A stretch of DNA of 64,000 nt from Mycogone perniciosa (lineage: Eukaryota; Ascomycota; Sordariomycetes; Hypocreales; Hypocreaceae): the NCBI GenBank assembly GCA_025331125.1, contig JAOALB010000031.1, positions 1 through 64,000 of the forward strand, written 5' to 3'. Below, piece by piece: positions 1-11,861 of the stretch; position 1 is the stretch's first letter, and every line of letters begins with the position of its first letter. The position numbers were made by a program, and so were the translations under genes. The notes below the pieces were generated by a model. The model had not been told where the DNA came from. It saw nothing but the letters and a program-made list of their open reading frames with translations, and made no database searches.

Positions 1-77
1 ATTCATCCCTGACCTCTCTGTCAACATAAACCCACGAACCTCGGTTTATCCCTTGAGAATCAACCCGGATCGTCACA
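1..77 (+). repeat. 3' end of a Gypsy-type LTR (truncated by the window edge)
   Basis: This stretch matches the last part of the LTRs of the chromovirus at 56121-63832: the shared blocks are CCTGACCTCTCTGTC, CACGAACCTCGGTTT and GAGAATCAACC. It ends in GGATCGTCACA, giving the expected terminal CA. LINE coding sequence begins directly after it, so the LTR appears to sit inside the LINE, or the LINE is 5'-truncated here. It is less AT-shifted than the LTRs at 56-64 kb, so it is either younger or escaped most RIP. Confidence 0.75.
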
Positions 78-2503
78 GATACCACCCCCTCCCCTTCAAG
101 AACGCCGAAGTCACTATTATACCTAAGCCTAGTAAGCCCGACTATACGACCTATAAAGCCTTTAAGCTTATCTTACTGCTATCCTGCGTAGGAAAAGGCC
201 TTGAGAGGCTATTTGCTAAAAGGGTATCCCTTTTAGCACTCGAATATAAAATCTTCCCGAAGCAGTACTTTAAGGCCCTCCCTAAAAGAGCAGCTATAGA
301 CCTAGTCGCCTGCTTAATTTATAATATCGAAGTTGCCTTAAGCAGAAGGGAAGTCGCAACTTTACTTACCCTTGATATCTCTAAGGCCTTTAATATCGTT
401 ATAAAAAACAGACTAGTCTTATAGCTTAAGCAATAAAGCTAGCCTATCCAGTTTATAAGATAGGCAGAGTCCTTTATAAGTAATAGAACCGCTTTTATCT
501 GTAAAAGGGATAGGACTAACCTACTAGACCTCGCCCTTAAATACAGTACCTTACAGGGGTCCCCTATCTCCCCTATTATATTAATGCTGTACTTTAGCCT
601 AATCCTCCAGCTTAGGGACTAACGATCCCGCTTCGGGTACGCCGATAATATCGCTATACTAATTATAAGGGGGTCCACTTAAAAAATAGCTACCCTCGCA
701 TAGTAGGCGCTTAACGAGACGCTGGAATAGGGAGCAGAGAACGCAGTATCCTTTAACTACACTAAAGCTAAACTGCTGCACTTCTACCATATAAAAGGCC
801 AAACGCACAAAAAAGGCATTACAATAAAGGGAAAACTAGTCTAACCCAAAGAGGATATCTAGTAGCTGGGGGTCTACCTTAACTTAAAGCTCTCCTTTAA
901 AAAGCATATAGAGACGCTCGCGGGCAAAGCATATAAAGTCTTTAACTTCTTTAGGTCACTTAATAAAACTTAAAAGGGCTTACCTCCTGAGGCTGTAGTA
1001 TAAGCCGCGAAGGCCTGTATCCTCCCCGTTGCCTTATATAGGACAGAGGCGTAGTGGCTAAGGCATAAACGACAGTTACAAACAGACCTTAATAAGCAGG
1101 TAAACACGGGAGTGTCTGGCCTAATAGATAAAATAGATAAAGCCTTTAAGGCTGCGGCAAAGGCAGTCCTCCTAGTCTAGAAGACTATAAGTATTCCTGT
1201 CCTATACAGGGAGTTAGGGGTCCCCCCGGCCAGCGTCGCTTTAGCCTAGGCCCGACTTAGGTGCGCGGCAAGATTTGCGGGACTGGATCGGGACTACCCG
1301 ATTAGTTAACGCATCGACAAGAAACTCCCTCCCCGGCTGCTATAAACCAGGCTTCAGCGCACCGCCGCCTTGGTTGGCAGGACCGTTAAACCTACACTCT
1401 TCGCTAAAAAGTCCCTATACATTCTCCCCGGTCCCGACCTAAAAGGCATAGGCAAACTAACTGCAGCAAGGAAATACCTAGAGATAGTCGAGTCTCTCCC
1501 CCCCCACTTAATCCTAGCCTACTTTAATAGGTCTTAAATCGGAGGGAATACGGGCTGGGGAGCGGTCGCTTACTACAGAGCAAAAGCAACCACAGACACC
1601 GGACGCCTCAACAACGCAGAGGTCTACAACGCGGAGGCACAGGCCGCCTTAAAGGCCATAAAGCTAGTGGCTAGACGCGTAAAGGAAGACTGCACAATTC
1701 AAACAGCCTACCTCTTCCTAGATAACTTGTCGGTGGTTAATGGGCTGCTTAGTAAGCCCCCCCCTTCTATGCAAGGAGCATATATACACTTTCAGAAACT
1801 AGTATAGAGCATCTCGCCCTGCAGGACCTTCGTCGCGTAGGTTCTAGGATATGAGGATATTATAGGCAATAAATAAGCCGACCGTTTAGCTAAACGAGGC
1901 GCGGCCCTCCCCGCCGCGCTATAGAACTGGGCTACGATTACATATATTAGAAGATAGATTAAGGAAGAAGTCGCGGAGGTAAAGGAACGAGACTAGCTCG
2001 GCAAGACCCCAGGGGGCTATAAACGATAAGGGCTCGGGGCCCCAGCTTCCCCCCCGGAACTCAAACTCCCACGCCCCATCCTCTATAGGCTCCTGGCAGA
2101 AAGATCGGGATATAGGGACTTCCAAGAATACCATGAACGCTTCAGGCACAACAAAGAGTCTGTCTGCAAGTGCGGCGAACTAAAGAGATAAGGCCACTTC
2201 GCGGAATGCAGAATAGTTAGGCCCTTCCTCCCAAATACCCCCCTAAGAGAGACCCCCCTCTCTTACCTACTCGGACCTACAGGAAGCAAGGCCTTCCAGA
2301 AACTAGTGGAGGAAGCAGACCTTTATAGCCCTCCCCTGGCAGAAATAGATTGACACTACCCAGATTAACCCTTTTTCCTTTATAAATTGAAACTCAGCGA
2401 ACAGCGGTGCAAGCCGCTGGCTCCTGACGTCCTATTGCCCATAAGGGATTTGTGTAACCAGCTTACTTAGTGGACGTAAATAATAAAACAAACAAACAAA
2501 CAA
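78..2503 (+). mobile_element. Tad1-like LINE (non-LTR retrotransposon), RIP-inactivated, 5'-incomplete
   Basis: The plus strand encodes a fragmented reverse transcriptase (53-424 reads through, with IPKPSKPDY, LLSCVGKGLERL and LLTLDISKAFN blocks). About 1520-1890 gives an RNase H-like segment (GGNTGWGA, EAQAALKAIKL, DNLSVVNGL), and 2167-2210 a CCHC-like cysteine cluster. It ends in an AAAC-rich tail at 2483-2503. Such an RT, RNase H, zinc-knuckle order with a short A-rich repeat tail is typical of fungal Tad1-clade LINEs. Many in-frame TAA and TAG codons fall where Gln or Trp is expected, which is what C-to-T and G-to-A RIP changes produce. The element is dead. A far more degraded copy with the same 3' end lies at about 49230-50453. 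Confidence 0.85.
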
Positions 2504-2869
2504 TCCGTAGTAGTACCAGGAAAGGGAGGGAGTGAAACGGTATACTGGGGCAAGTGAGTCAAAAGCTGACTGTGTTTGTGACGAAGGCAAGTGGAATAAA
2601 ATAGAATGCGGGGGTTTTAATGGGAACCACTATGGAGGACTATAGAGTACTATGTGATGAAAGTGATCAAGCTGCAGCTCCTGATATACGAGTAGTTCCG
2701 ACTTTCCACAGAACTTGCATAGGAGAACGAACATATATCCATTGCCGATGTGCACTATCACTGTCATCCTCTTCTGTAGCTAAATTATCCCCAGCCACAA
2801 CAGCTTTACTTCCAGGGCCGGAATGTGGGAAATCCAACACAGATCTTCAACAGAAAATACCTTTTCTAC
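2504..2869. other. Upstream region of the PKS remnant
   Basis: This holds the junction with the LINE tail and then about 370 bases of normal composition. No TATA box or gene is convincing. The open frames across it do not resemble coding sequence and are taken as 5' untranslated or promoter DNA of the PKS. The LINE inserted close upstream may have cut off part of the original promoter. Confidence 0.4.
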
Positions 2870-5800
2870 ATGTACCCTCCAGAGAGTATGGCCATCCCAA
2901 TCGCAGTGGTAGGGCTGGGCTGCAGAGGACCGGGGGCCACCAATGTTGGCAAATTCCGCAAGATGTTAGAGGAGGGCCGGGAAGCTAGAATAAAATCTCA
3001 CAAAGGGAAATGGAATCATGATGCTTTCTATCACCCGGATTCGGCTAGAAAAGGAACGGTATGTATCAGAGCGACAAAACCGAGAATCTTGAGAGTATGT
3101 ATGCACTAACTTAAGCCCACGTACTCAGAACAATGTCATAGCAGGTCATTATTTTAGCGAGGATCTCTCCCGCTTTGACGCGTCGTTCTTCCGCATGACG
3201 GAAGCTGAAGCTCTGGTAAGACATCCAAACAAGAGGCGGGACAGGAACTTGAAGCATTAGCTTTCGTTAACAAGTACAGGCACTTGATCCTCAGCAGCGA
3301 CTTCTCTTAGAAACATGCTATGAGGCTCTGGAAAATGGTGAGGAAATTCCTTCACGAAGTCGGGTGAACAATTGGGCTGATGATTTGCTATCAATATTAG
3401 GGGGCATTCCTCTGGACAAGATTGCCGGCAGCGATACCTCAGTGTTCGTTGGGACCTTCGGAGCGGATTACACAGAGCTCTTGCAAAAGGACCCTGGCTC
3501 CATGCCCACCTATCAAGCCACTAATAGTGGTTGTTCTCGTGCCATCATCTCCAATAGACTGTCACATTTCTTCGATTTCCGTGGAATCAGCGTCACGGTT
3601 GACACTGCTTGCTCAGGGGGGTTAGTAGCCTTCCATCTCGCGTGCCAATCGATACGCTCAGGAGAGTCGAGGCAAGCTATATGTGGCGGATCGAGTGTTA
3701 TCTTGCATCCGGATCATTTCATTTCTCTCAGTGCAATGAGGTAGGTAGATGAATCCTCTTCACAGTGATTTATTGGTCTCCACCAGCCACTGATACCTCA
3801 ACTAGATTCCTATCCCCAGACGGGCGTTGCTACACCTTTGATGAGAGGGCCAATGGTTACGCAAGGGGAGAAGGCGTAGGCTGTGTTTTCCTCAAACGTC
3901 TCGACGATGCCATTGCCAATGGAGACCCCATTCGAGCCATTGTGCGCATGACTGGCTCAAACCAGGATGGTAGGACGCCTGGGATCAGCTTCCCCAGCAA
4001 GGAGGCAGAGATGGCTCTAATTCAGTCGGTATACAGGAGCGCAGGCCTAGATCCAGGGGAGACTAGCTACGTCGAAGCTCATGGTACTGGCACCCAGGCA
4101 GGCGATGTGATTGAGACTTCGTCAATGGTAGAAATAATTGCTTCTCGTCGTTCCACAAAAGAACCACTTATTGTTGGTTCTGTGAAAACAAACACCGGTC
4201 ATTTAGGGGCAGCCAGCGGCATCGCTGCATTGATCAAGTCTGTCTTGATGCTGGAAAACAAGGTCATTTTCCCCAACCGCAATTTTGTGAAGGCGAACAG
4301 CAAGATCCCCCTCGAGGAGTGGAACCTGAAGGTAAGATGGTTATTTTAGGCTCAGGAATTAGTACTAACTGACATGTGTGCTTAAACATAGATTCCACTT
4401 ACGATGCAATCATGGAAAACCCACGGCCCTCACCGTCTGTCGATCAATAGCTTTGGGTATGGCGGCACAAACGCACATGCCATTCTCGAGAATGCTAATG
4501 ACTACTTGGTTGAAAATGGTCGATGCTTGAGGATGGACATCAACTCGGATAACATGGTCACCATTCCTTATTTTCATGACGCGACCGCTCAACAGAACTG
4601 TGATGCTTCCAGGGGCGACAATGGAGCTCTAGCCAATGACTCTAGTAACCAAAACAAGATATCCTACACTACCAGTCATTGGCGAATCTTCACTACCAAC
4701 TTCGTGTGGAGGCGGCATATCACTCTCGCCATATGACGATGGTTGAGGAAGATTACCAAGCCTCGATAGCGAGTATCCAGACGCGTCAAGGCAATGGTGT
4801 GGAGTTTTTCTCCTCTGTTACCGGGAGCAAACTGAGACCTGATGAATTAGGACCGAAGTATTGGACAGCGAACATGCTTGGCCGCGTCCAGTTCGCGGCG
4901 TCTTTCAGTCGGCTTTGTCACGACAGTGACGTTGACATTGTTGTCGAGCTTGGTCCTCATTCTGCTCTAGCCGGTCCGACTAAACAGATCTTGAACTGTG
5001 ATTCCCAACTGAAAGAGCGCAGTATTACATACCTGAGTACACTGCAACGCAACAAAGACGGTTTGCAGGCTGTCGTGGCCCTCGCGGCGAACTTGGCATT
5101 GAAGTCGGTCCCTGTTGATATTTCAGCCGTCAATAAGTCGACTGGCTGTGAGAAAGTTCTTGTTGACCTATCGCCGTATTCCTGGAACAAGTCGAAGTCT
5201 TATTGGGCTGAAAGTCGGCTCTCTAAGGAATATAGGGGTCGTCTCTACGGGCGGCACGACCTCCTAGGGCGACCAGAACTTAATTTCACATTGTTTGACT
5301 CGAGATGGAGGAACTTAATTCGAAGCTCCAAGATACCTTGGGTTAAGGATCATCGAATTCAGTCCAATGTCGTTTATCCGGCTGCAGGATACATTGCCAT
5401 GGCAATTGAGGCTGCTCGCCAAGTCATCGTAGCCAATGGTATAGGGGCTACTGGATTCAGACTTCGAGACATTTCCATCGGCAAAGCACTTATATTACCC
5501 GACCAGTCCGAAGAAGTCGAGACTCTGTTCTCCATGAGGCCTGTCAGCGATAGCCCCCGTGTCTCCTCAGATGTTTGGCGAGAGCTTTTTATACACTCTG
5601 TAACTGAGGACGGCCAATGGACCGAACACTGCAGGGGTATGATAAGCGTCGAAAGACCCCGTAACTGTGGTGAGAATGGTGATATTGGGCCTTCGGCTGC
5701 ACAACAGAGACCTGTTGCTCCAAACATGGCCGCCATCCGGCAAGCTTGTACGACACATATCGACATTAACAAGTTTTACCAGTCCCTTCGTGGGATTGGT

Positions 5801-8800
5801 CTAGATTATGGCCCAACATTTGCTAACTTGACATCGGCACGTACCACAACAGGGCAGTGTATCGCAACTGTTGCCCTCCCTGATGTCACCTCAGTCATGC
5901 CACGTGGTTTCCAGTATCCGTTTGTACTGCATCAGACTTTCCTAGATAGCGTCTTCCACACCATGTTCGTGGCGATGAGTGTGAAATAGGATGTTCCTCA
6001 AGATCCTTTTGTTCCTGTATTCATCGAAAGTCTCTACGTATCTGCTGCAATTCCTACACAGCCTGATTATCGTCTGGAGGTTTATAACTGCACTGAGAAG
6101 AAAGATTCCCGCCAAATTCGCGCCATGATGAGCATTATTGATCCATCACGCACATCAGAAGTTGTCATCGATGTGAACGGAGTTTGGTGTACCAAACTTG
6201 CCAAAGATATGGGGAATCACACCCAGCAAGATGTCCAGAGCATTGCTTACAACTTTCAATGGGACATTGACCCTGCAGTTATAACCACCAAGTACGGAAC
6301 GAGGACGTCTAATTCAGTGTTCGATGACGAGATGACGCGCAAGAATGGCTCATTATCGGGCGAATGCGCAGTAGCTGGTCATTCAAAAAGTCCTGAAGAG
6401 GCCCTTCTGCACTACCTAGGGGATGATTTCGCTACTTTATTGTCAGGAAGTCAAACTCTTCAGTCAGCACTGGAGAAATCCGATCTCATGGACATGTTTT
6501 TCGAGAGCAGCCCGCAAATGCTTACAAGATATGAGCAAATATCTCACCACTTTGGTCTCCTAAGCCACAAAAACCCGCACATCAAGGTATTGGAGCTCGG
6601 AGCTGGTGCAGGATCGGCCACGCAACGGATACTTGAAAAAATCGGTGGTATAGCCAACTCTGTACCACGCTTCGCGAAATGGGATATTGTTAATACAGGC
6701 AGAAACTCTTTCAACAAATTGAGGGACAGATTGAGCACATGGAAAGAATTGATTGATGTGAAAGACCTTAGCCTCGAAAGTCCACTTTCGGAGCAAGGCT
6801 TTGAACTTCAGACTTATGATGTTGTTCTCGGGGTGTATCTCTCACTACAGAGCTCATCTATGAATGTCGTCTTTGAAGAATTGAGCAGGTTATTGAAGCC
6901 TGGGGGCTCTCTCATCCTCCTCGAACCGTCGGCCAACAATCCTATTACCGCCATCACGTTTGATGCCAGCACATCTGGTTGGCCTTTCTGTTCACAGGAA
7001 GAACGGGAAAATATTCTCGTGGAAAGCGGATTCACCAATTCCATTATCATCGACAATAAATCTGATTTCGAACACCAAAACTTGTTGCTAGCCGTGAGGA
7101 AGTCGCTCAAACGCCTCACAGTGCCCTTCGAAATACTGCTTATCGTCCCTGGAAATGAGAACGAAGATCTACCACTACTTGAACTCATCATGCAACTTCG
7201 TGAACTTGGCATGGAAGTCGGAGTCTCGACGTTGGAGAAAGCAGACCCTACAAACAAGATTTGTGTTATTCTCAAGGAGCTGACCTGTCCTTCCTTCCAT
7301 GATTCTAAGAATGAGCAATTCACAGCCACTCAAAACATTTTGCTGCGTGCCAAGGGAGTTCTTTGGGTCACCCGTGAGGCATTGTCACAAATTCCCATCT
7401 CCAATGTAGTGACTGGAATGGCGAGGGCTGTCAGATCTGAGACGAGTGGCCTGACAATTGTCACCCTTGATGTTGACAGAGAAACACCTGGACCCGAAAT
7501 CGTGGATGCCATCACTCGCTTGGTGACATGGTGCTTTTTGACACAACATGATGACATCAATCTTTTTGACGCCGAGTAAAAGCTAAAGAATGGCTCCTTG
7601 ATGATCCCTCGACTGGTGCCTGACTTGGAATTCGGGCGACATGTCGCTTCCGCAACTGGCAACTCTGGCCCGGATGACGCACCATTCTGGCAGCCTGGTC
7701 GTCCTCTGCGGATTGAAATCGGCACTCCTGGAATTTTGGACAGTATTCACTTTACTGATGATGAAGAGATGATCAAGGAGCTTCCCAAAAACTGTGTCGA
7801 AATCGATGTGCGTGCTGTTGGGCTTAACAATGAGGATTTCATGATGGCGGTGGGTCAGACTCCTACTGAGGCCCTCGGTGCAGAATGCAGCGGCGTTATC
7901 AGTGCCATTGGGACCCAGGTCAGGGGCTTCTCTATTGGAGATCGCGTTGCTTGCGTTCACCTCGGGACTTTTTGCAATTATGTGCGACCAGACGCAAGTC
8001 TCGTGCAGAAGTTGCCGGATAATATGTCTTTGGAAGTCGGCGCATCTCTGCCGGTTTCTTTTAGCACAGCCTTTTATTCCATCTTTCGAGTTGCCAACGT
8101 CAAAGCTGGAGAAACTGTCCTGATACATGCAGCTTCTGGAGGACTGGGCCAAGCCTTGATTCAGCTCTGTCAGGTTGTGGGTGCCAATGTGTTGGTTACA
8201 GTCGGGTCTTTGAAGAAGAAAAACCTCCTTGTTGAAGCCTTCGGAATCCCAGAGGAACACATATTCTCGAGCAGAGATTGGACTTTCGCCGAAGCCGTTA
8301 TGAAACTTACAAACAACCATGGCGTGGACGTAATTTTCAACTCGCTCATAGGAGAGAGTTTACGACTGACGTGGACCTGTATTGCACCGTTCGGCCGGTT
8401 CGTTGAACTAGGAAAACGAAATGTTCTCGATAATACACGTCTAGAGATGGCCAAGTTTGCCAAGAATGTCACCTTTGCTGCAGTCGATCTAGCTGCCTTG
8501 ATCAAATTACGACCGGAGGTTGTCAAGGTTGTATGGGACGACGCCATGAAGCTCCTTCGTCAGGGAGTTGTGAAGGCACCACAACCAATTACCGAATATC
8601 CAATCGCAGAAGTGAAGACTGCTTTCCAGCTCATGCGCTGTGGTCAACATATGGTGAAGTTGATGGTAGTTCCCCGGCGAAATGAAGTGGTCAAGGTAAG
8701 ACAATAGAGTACTGCGATAATTCGAAGAATCGGGATTCTAATTTAATTCACAGGTGATGCCGTCGACCATGAAAGAAGACTTGTTCAAGTCAGACGCCAC

Positions 8801-9979
8801 ATATCTCTTGGCTGGAGGCCTTGGAGGCCTTGACCGTGCTATTGCCATGTGGATGGTTCAGAACGGTGCGAAATATGTCGCCTTGTGTAGTCGGAGTGGC
8901 GACTCGAGACCAGAGGCCAAAGAGACTGTCAGCGTCCTACAGAGAGCCGGTGCTTCAGTAGGGGTATATGCTTGCGATATCGCCGACGAATCCCAGGTCA
9001 GACAAGTTGCTCAAGACGTTCTCAAAAAGATGCCACCAGTACGGGGAATCATTCAAGGCGCGATGGTGCTACGAGTATGTTTGTTTCGGGTCCGAGATAA
9101 AATTGATGCGTGAATTGACTTTCTATACAGGATACGATGTTCGAGAATCTGACGGTTGATGACTTCACAGCTGTGATACGACCCAAAGTCCAGGGTACCC
9201 TCAATCTACACACATCGTTTCCCAAGGACCTCGATTTCTTCATCATGCTTTCGTCCATTGGCAGCATCATAGGCAACGCAAGCCAGTCCGCCTATGCTGG
9301 CGCAAATTCGTTCATGGATTCATTCGCGGCCTACCGAAATAACAAAGGCCTACCAGCAACGAGCATAAATCTAGGAGTTGTGTTGGATATCGGCTTTGTA
9401 GCAGAAGATGCCGACTTGAGAGACGCAATGACGCGACAAGGCTTTCAGGGAATCCCACAAGGAGAGCTGATGACTTATTTCCGCCTCTCAGTCGAACATC
9501 CGCATCGTAGCAGCGACAAAAGTCAAATAGTTACAGGCCTAGGCTCGTGGAACGCCAAGTCATCACTAGGAAACTTCTCTGTCCCGCTGTTCTCCCACTT
9601 CCGCCGTATGGCGCAACATATCACCGGCAGTACTGTTGATGGAGTAGGAAGGCCATCTTCAACTGTCCGAGCAGCACTGAGAAACGCAAAGGATCTTACC
9701 GAGGCGACATCCATCGTTTGTGCAGCGCTAGTTGGAAAAATTGCGTCCCTTGGCATGGTCACCGAGGAGGCCATAAGTTTATCCCAGCCAATGAGTGAGT
9801 ACGGCGTCGATTCTATGATTGCTGTTGAAATGAGGAACTGGATTTTCCGTGAGATGGATTGCACTGTTGCAATCCTGGAGTTAACGGCAAATCAGTCCAT
9901 TCAGAAGTTCGCTTCAAAAACTGCAGGACAGACGCGCTTGGTGGATGTTTCGACTCAGAGCACTGTATCCATAGTATGA
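2870..9979 (+). pseudogene. Highly reducing type I polyketide synthase, inactivated
   Basis: Domain order KS, (AT), DH, C-MeT, ER, KR, ACP. KS shows the active-site DTACSGG, then HGTGT and KTNTGH. DH has the hotdog His in WVKDHRIQ and the Asp in LHQTFLDSVFH. The methyltransferase has LELGAGAGSAT, the ER has HAASGGLGQA, the KR has LLAGGLGGLDRA, and the ACP has the carrier serine in YGVDSMIAVE. Introns inferred: 3059-3128, 3216-3279, 3338-3400, 3741-3805, 4332-4391, 8696-8753, 9075-9130. Start taken at 2870; ATG 2888 has a better context. Lesions: (1) only about 60-70 residues separate the KS end (GGTNAHAILE) from the AT C-terminal block (RVEAAYHSRHM), so the AT catalytic half with its GHSxG serine is missing and the frame shifts near 4640-4655; (2) TAG at 5987-5989 in the DH; (3) TAA at 7577-7579 before the ER. 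Coding sense continues in frame across both stops. Product unknown. Confidence 0.93.
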
Positions 9980-10738
9980 GTTATTCTTTTGGTAAACTCC
10001 ATACTTGGAAATAGAATATATCAGATGCTCTATGACTATAAGAGGCTCGGTGGATATAAATTAGGCGTTATTTGTTGCGAATAATGCAACACCTGTTTCC
10101 AGGTAAAGCTTTTTGAAGATGAGCATGTAACATATATCGGAAGCCTGATCGTAGCAAGGAGTTGCGAAGAACGGGAGAATGAGCCATGAAGCTAAGACGT
10201 AGCAGTGCAATACGGCTATGATAGCAGGTAGGTAATATATGGACTGTACCCTCCTCCAACAAGCTGTGTAGTTGCGATCATTGTAATAGTAATGACGGTG
10301 GAAGGATAAATATAACATTCATTTATGGCCAAATTTAGTACGCTACTATGATCTGTCATTGCCAGTATTGGAATGCACAGAGGTGAGTATGGAAGAAGCC
10401 TCGAAGACAGGTTTATATGACTTGCAAAAACGGCATATGATGAAGATGGAAACAATAAAACATCCATCATATTACTCTCTGTATTCAAATTGAGATCTCG
10501 TCCTGCAGATATGTGCCCGATTACTGTGCTGCGCGCAACCTATAGCAAAAACAAGCATCAGTGGGTTCTTAACAACGGCCCCAAACACGACCCTGTTTCC
10601 ACATCCCTTCCTCTCTCATTGAGTACAGTTGCCATCGCGATTAGCTTCTTTCCAGGTTCATGGTTCTGTTCCTCTTGAGCAAACACAACCTGCTCGTCGT
10701 GGTGTCCACACCATTGGCAACAATGCAGCTTTCCTAGA
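9980..10738. other. Intergenic region between convergent PKS and SDR remnants
   Basis: Seven hundred and sixty bases between two convergent genes. Small open frames on both strands show no recognisable protein. It presumably holds both 3' ends. I see no repeat or RNA gene here. Confidence 0.5.
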
Positions 10739-11861
10739 CTAATCTTTCCTGGTGTCCTTCAGGTGCTGGGATATTTCACCAGTGAGTAGGAAGTCGGGGT
10801 ATTTCATTCCTGCATCGACGCCCATCATGATAGCTCCTTGTCTTCGCCAGGCGCCACCATCGACCACCAGGATCTGCCCGTTGACATATGACCCGGCATC
10901 GCTGAGAAGATATATAGTCGCATTTCCAATATCCCTGACAGTCCCCAACCTGCCCAAAGGTATGTCCTTTGCAAACTCTTCGCTCTCTATATCCTTTGAG
11001 CTTGCTAGGCGAGCCATGCCCTCAGTATTGGCAATGTGTCCTGGTGCAATCACGTTGCTTTTTACACCACGTGGTCCATACTCGAGTGTAACAGATGCCA
11101 TAATCGAGTCTGCAGCAGCTTTGGCGGCTGATATATGTGCTTGCATTGGCATTCCAGTATAGTGCAGTGTGGTTGAAACGTAGATTATGCGAGGTGTGGA
11201 GCTGCGGAGAAGGTGTGGCATAGTGGCCTTGATGGTGTTGAAGGTACCAAGAGTGACGATGTCCATGACTGCCTTGAAGGCATTTGGACTCATGCGCTCA
11301 AGTGGAACGATAAAGTTGCCTGCTGCCCCGGCTCTGTAAGGTAAAAGTTGAGCACATGGATTCCCATACCTTGTTCGCTAGATTACCCACTCACATAACA
11401 AAGTCAATGCCTCCTAGCTCCTCTACACATCGATCAGCTGCAGCCTGGAGAATATCGAACTATGTTTGTGGCATTAGTGCATTGCCGATATAAATACCAT
11501 GAAGACTAAGTCCCGGATATACATACCTTGCGTACATCACATCCACTAATTCCGATAACTTACGCACCAGGCCGGACAGTCGCAATATCTTTGGCAGCTT
11601 CTTCCGTTTTCTCGACGTTTCGGCCGACAATGCAGGCATTGGCTCCCAGTCTCACAAGAGCCCTAGTCTGCATGCTACAAATGTTTCCAGCACCTCCCGT
11701 CACGAAGGCAATACGGTCCTCTATTGTGAGGTTCGTTCATGTTAGCCACGCAATCTACGGAGCCAGGTATTGATCGTTGCAATCGGTGAGGATGGACAAG
11801 ACTAACTGAATATGTCATCCCTCCACACAGGGCTCATGTACTCAGACTCGGGGATCGACAT
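10739..11861 (-). pseudogene. 2,4-dienoyl-CoA-reductase-like SDR with an internal stop
   Basis: Short-chain dehydrogenase assembled from four exons: 11861-11807, 11720-11527, 11459-11395 and 11333-10739. The introns have GT-AG ends and the phases match (302 codons). The N-terminus MSIPESEYMSPVWRDDIF leads to the nucleotide-binding FVTGGAGNICS, then GCDVRK, GGIDFVIAGAAGNF, the active-site region HYTGMPMQAHISAAKAA (catalytic Lys; no classical YxxxK) and the C-terminal NGQILVVDGG. These are features of the peroxisomal 2,4-dienoyl-CoA reductase group (Sps19/DECR2), NADPH enzymes of unsaturated acyl-CoA metabolism; here it may have been a tailoring enzyme. A TAA lies in frame at 11562-11560 in exon 2, between RPGA and VIGISGCDVRK. 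The same bases form a GTAAGT donor-like site, but conserved sequence follows it, so a nonsense mutation is the simpler reading. No SKL-type peroxisomal signal at the C-terminus. Confidence 0.85.

Noticed and set aside
3338..3400. Continuous reading of the PKS KS domain through this 63-base stretch
   Set aside because: It adds 21 residues not expected between YEALENG and GIPLDKIAGS and has GTGAGG/TTAG ends, so it is treated as an in-frame intron.
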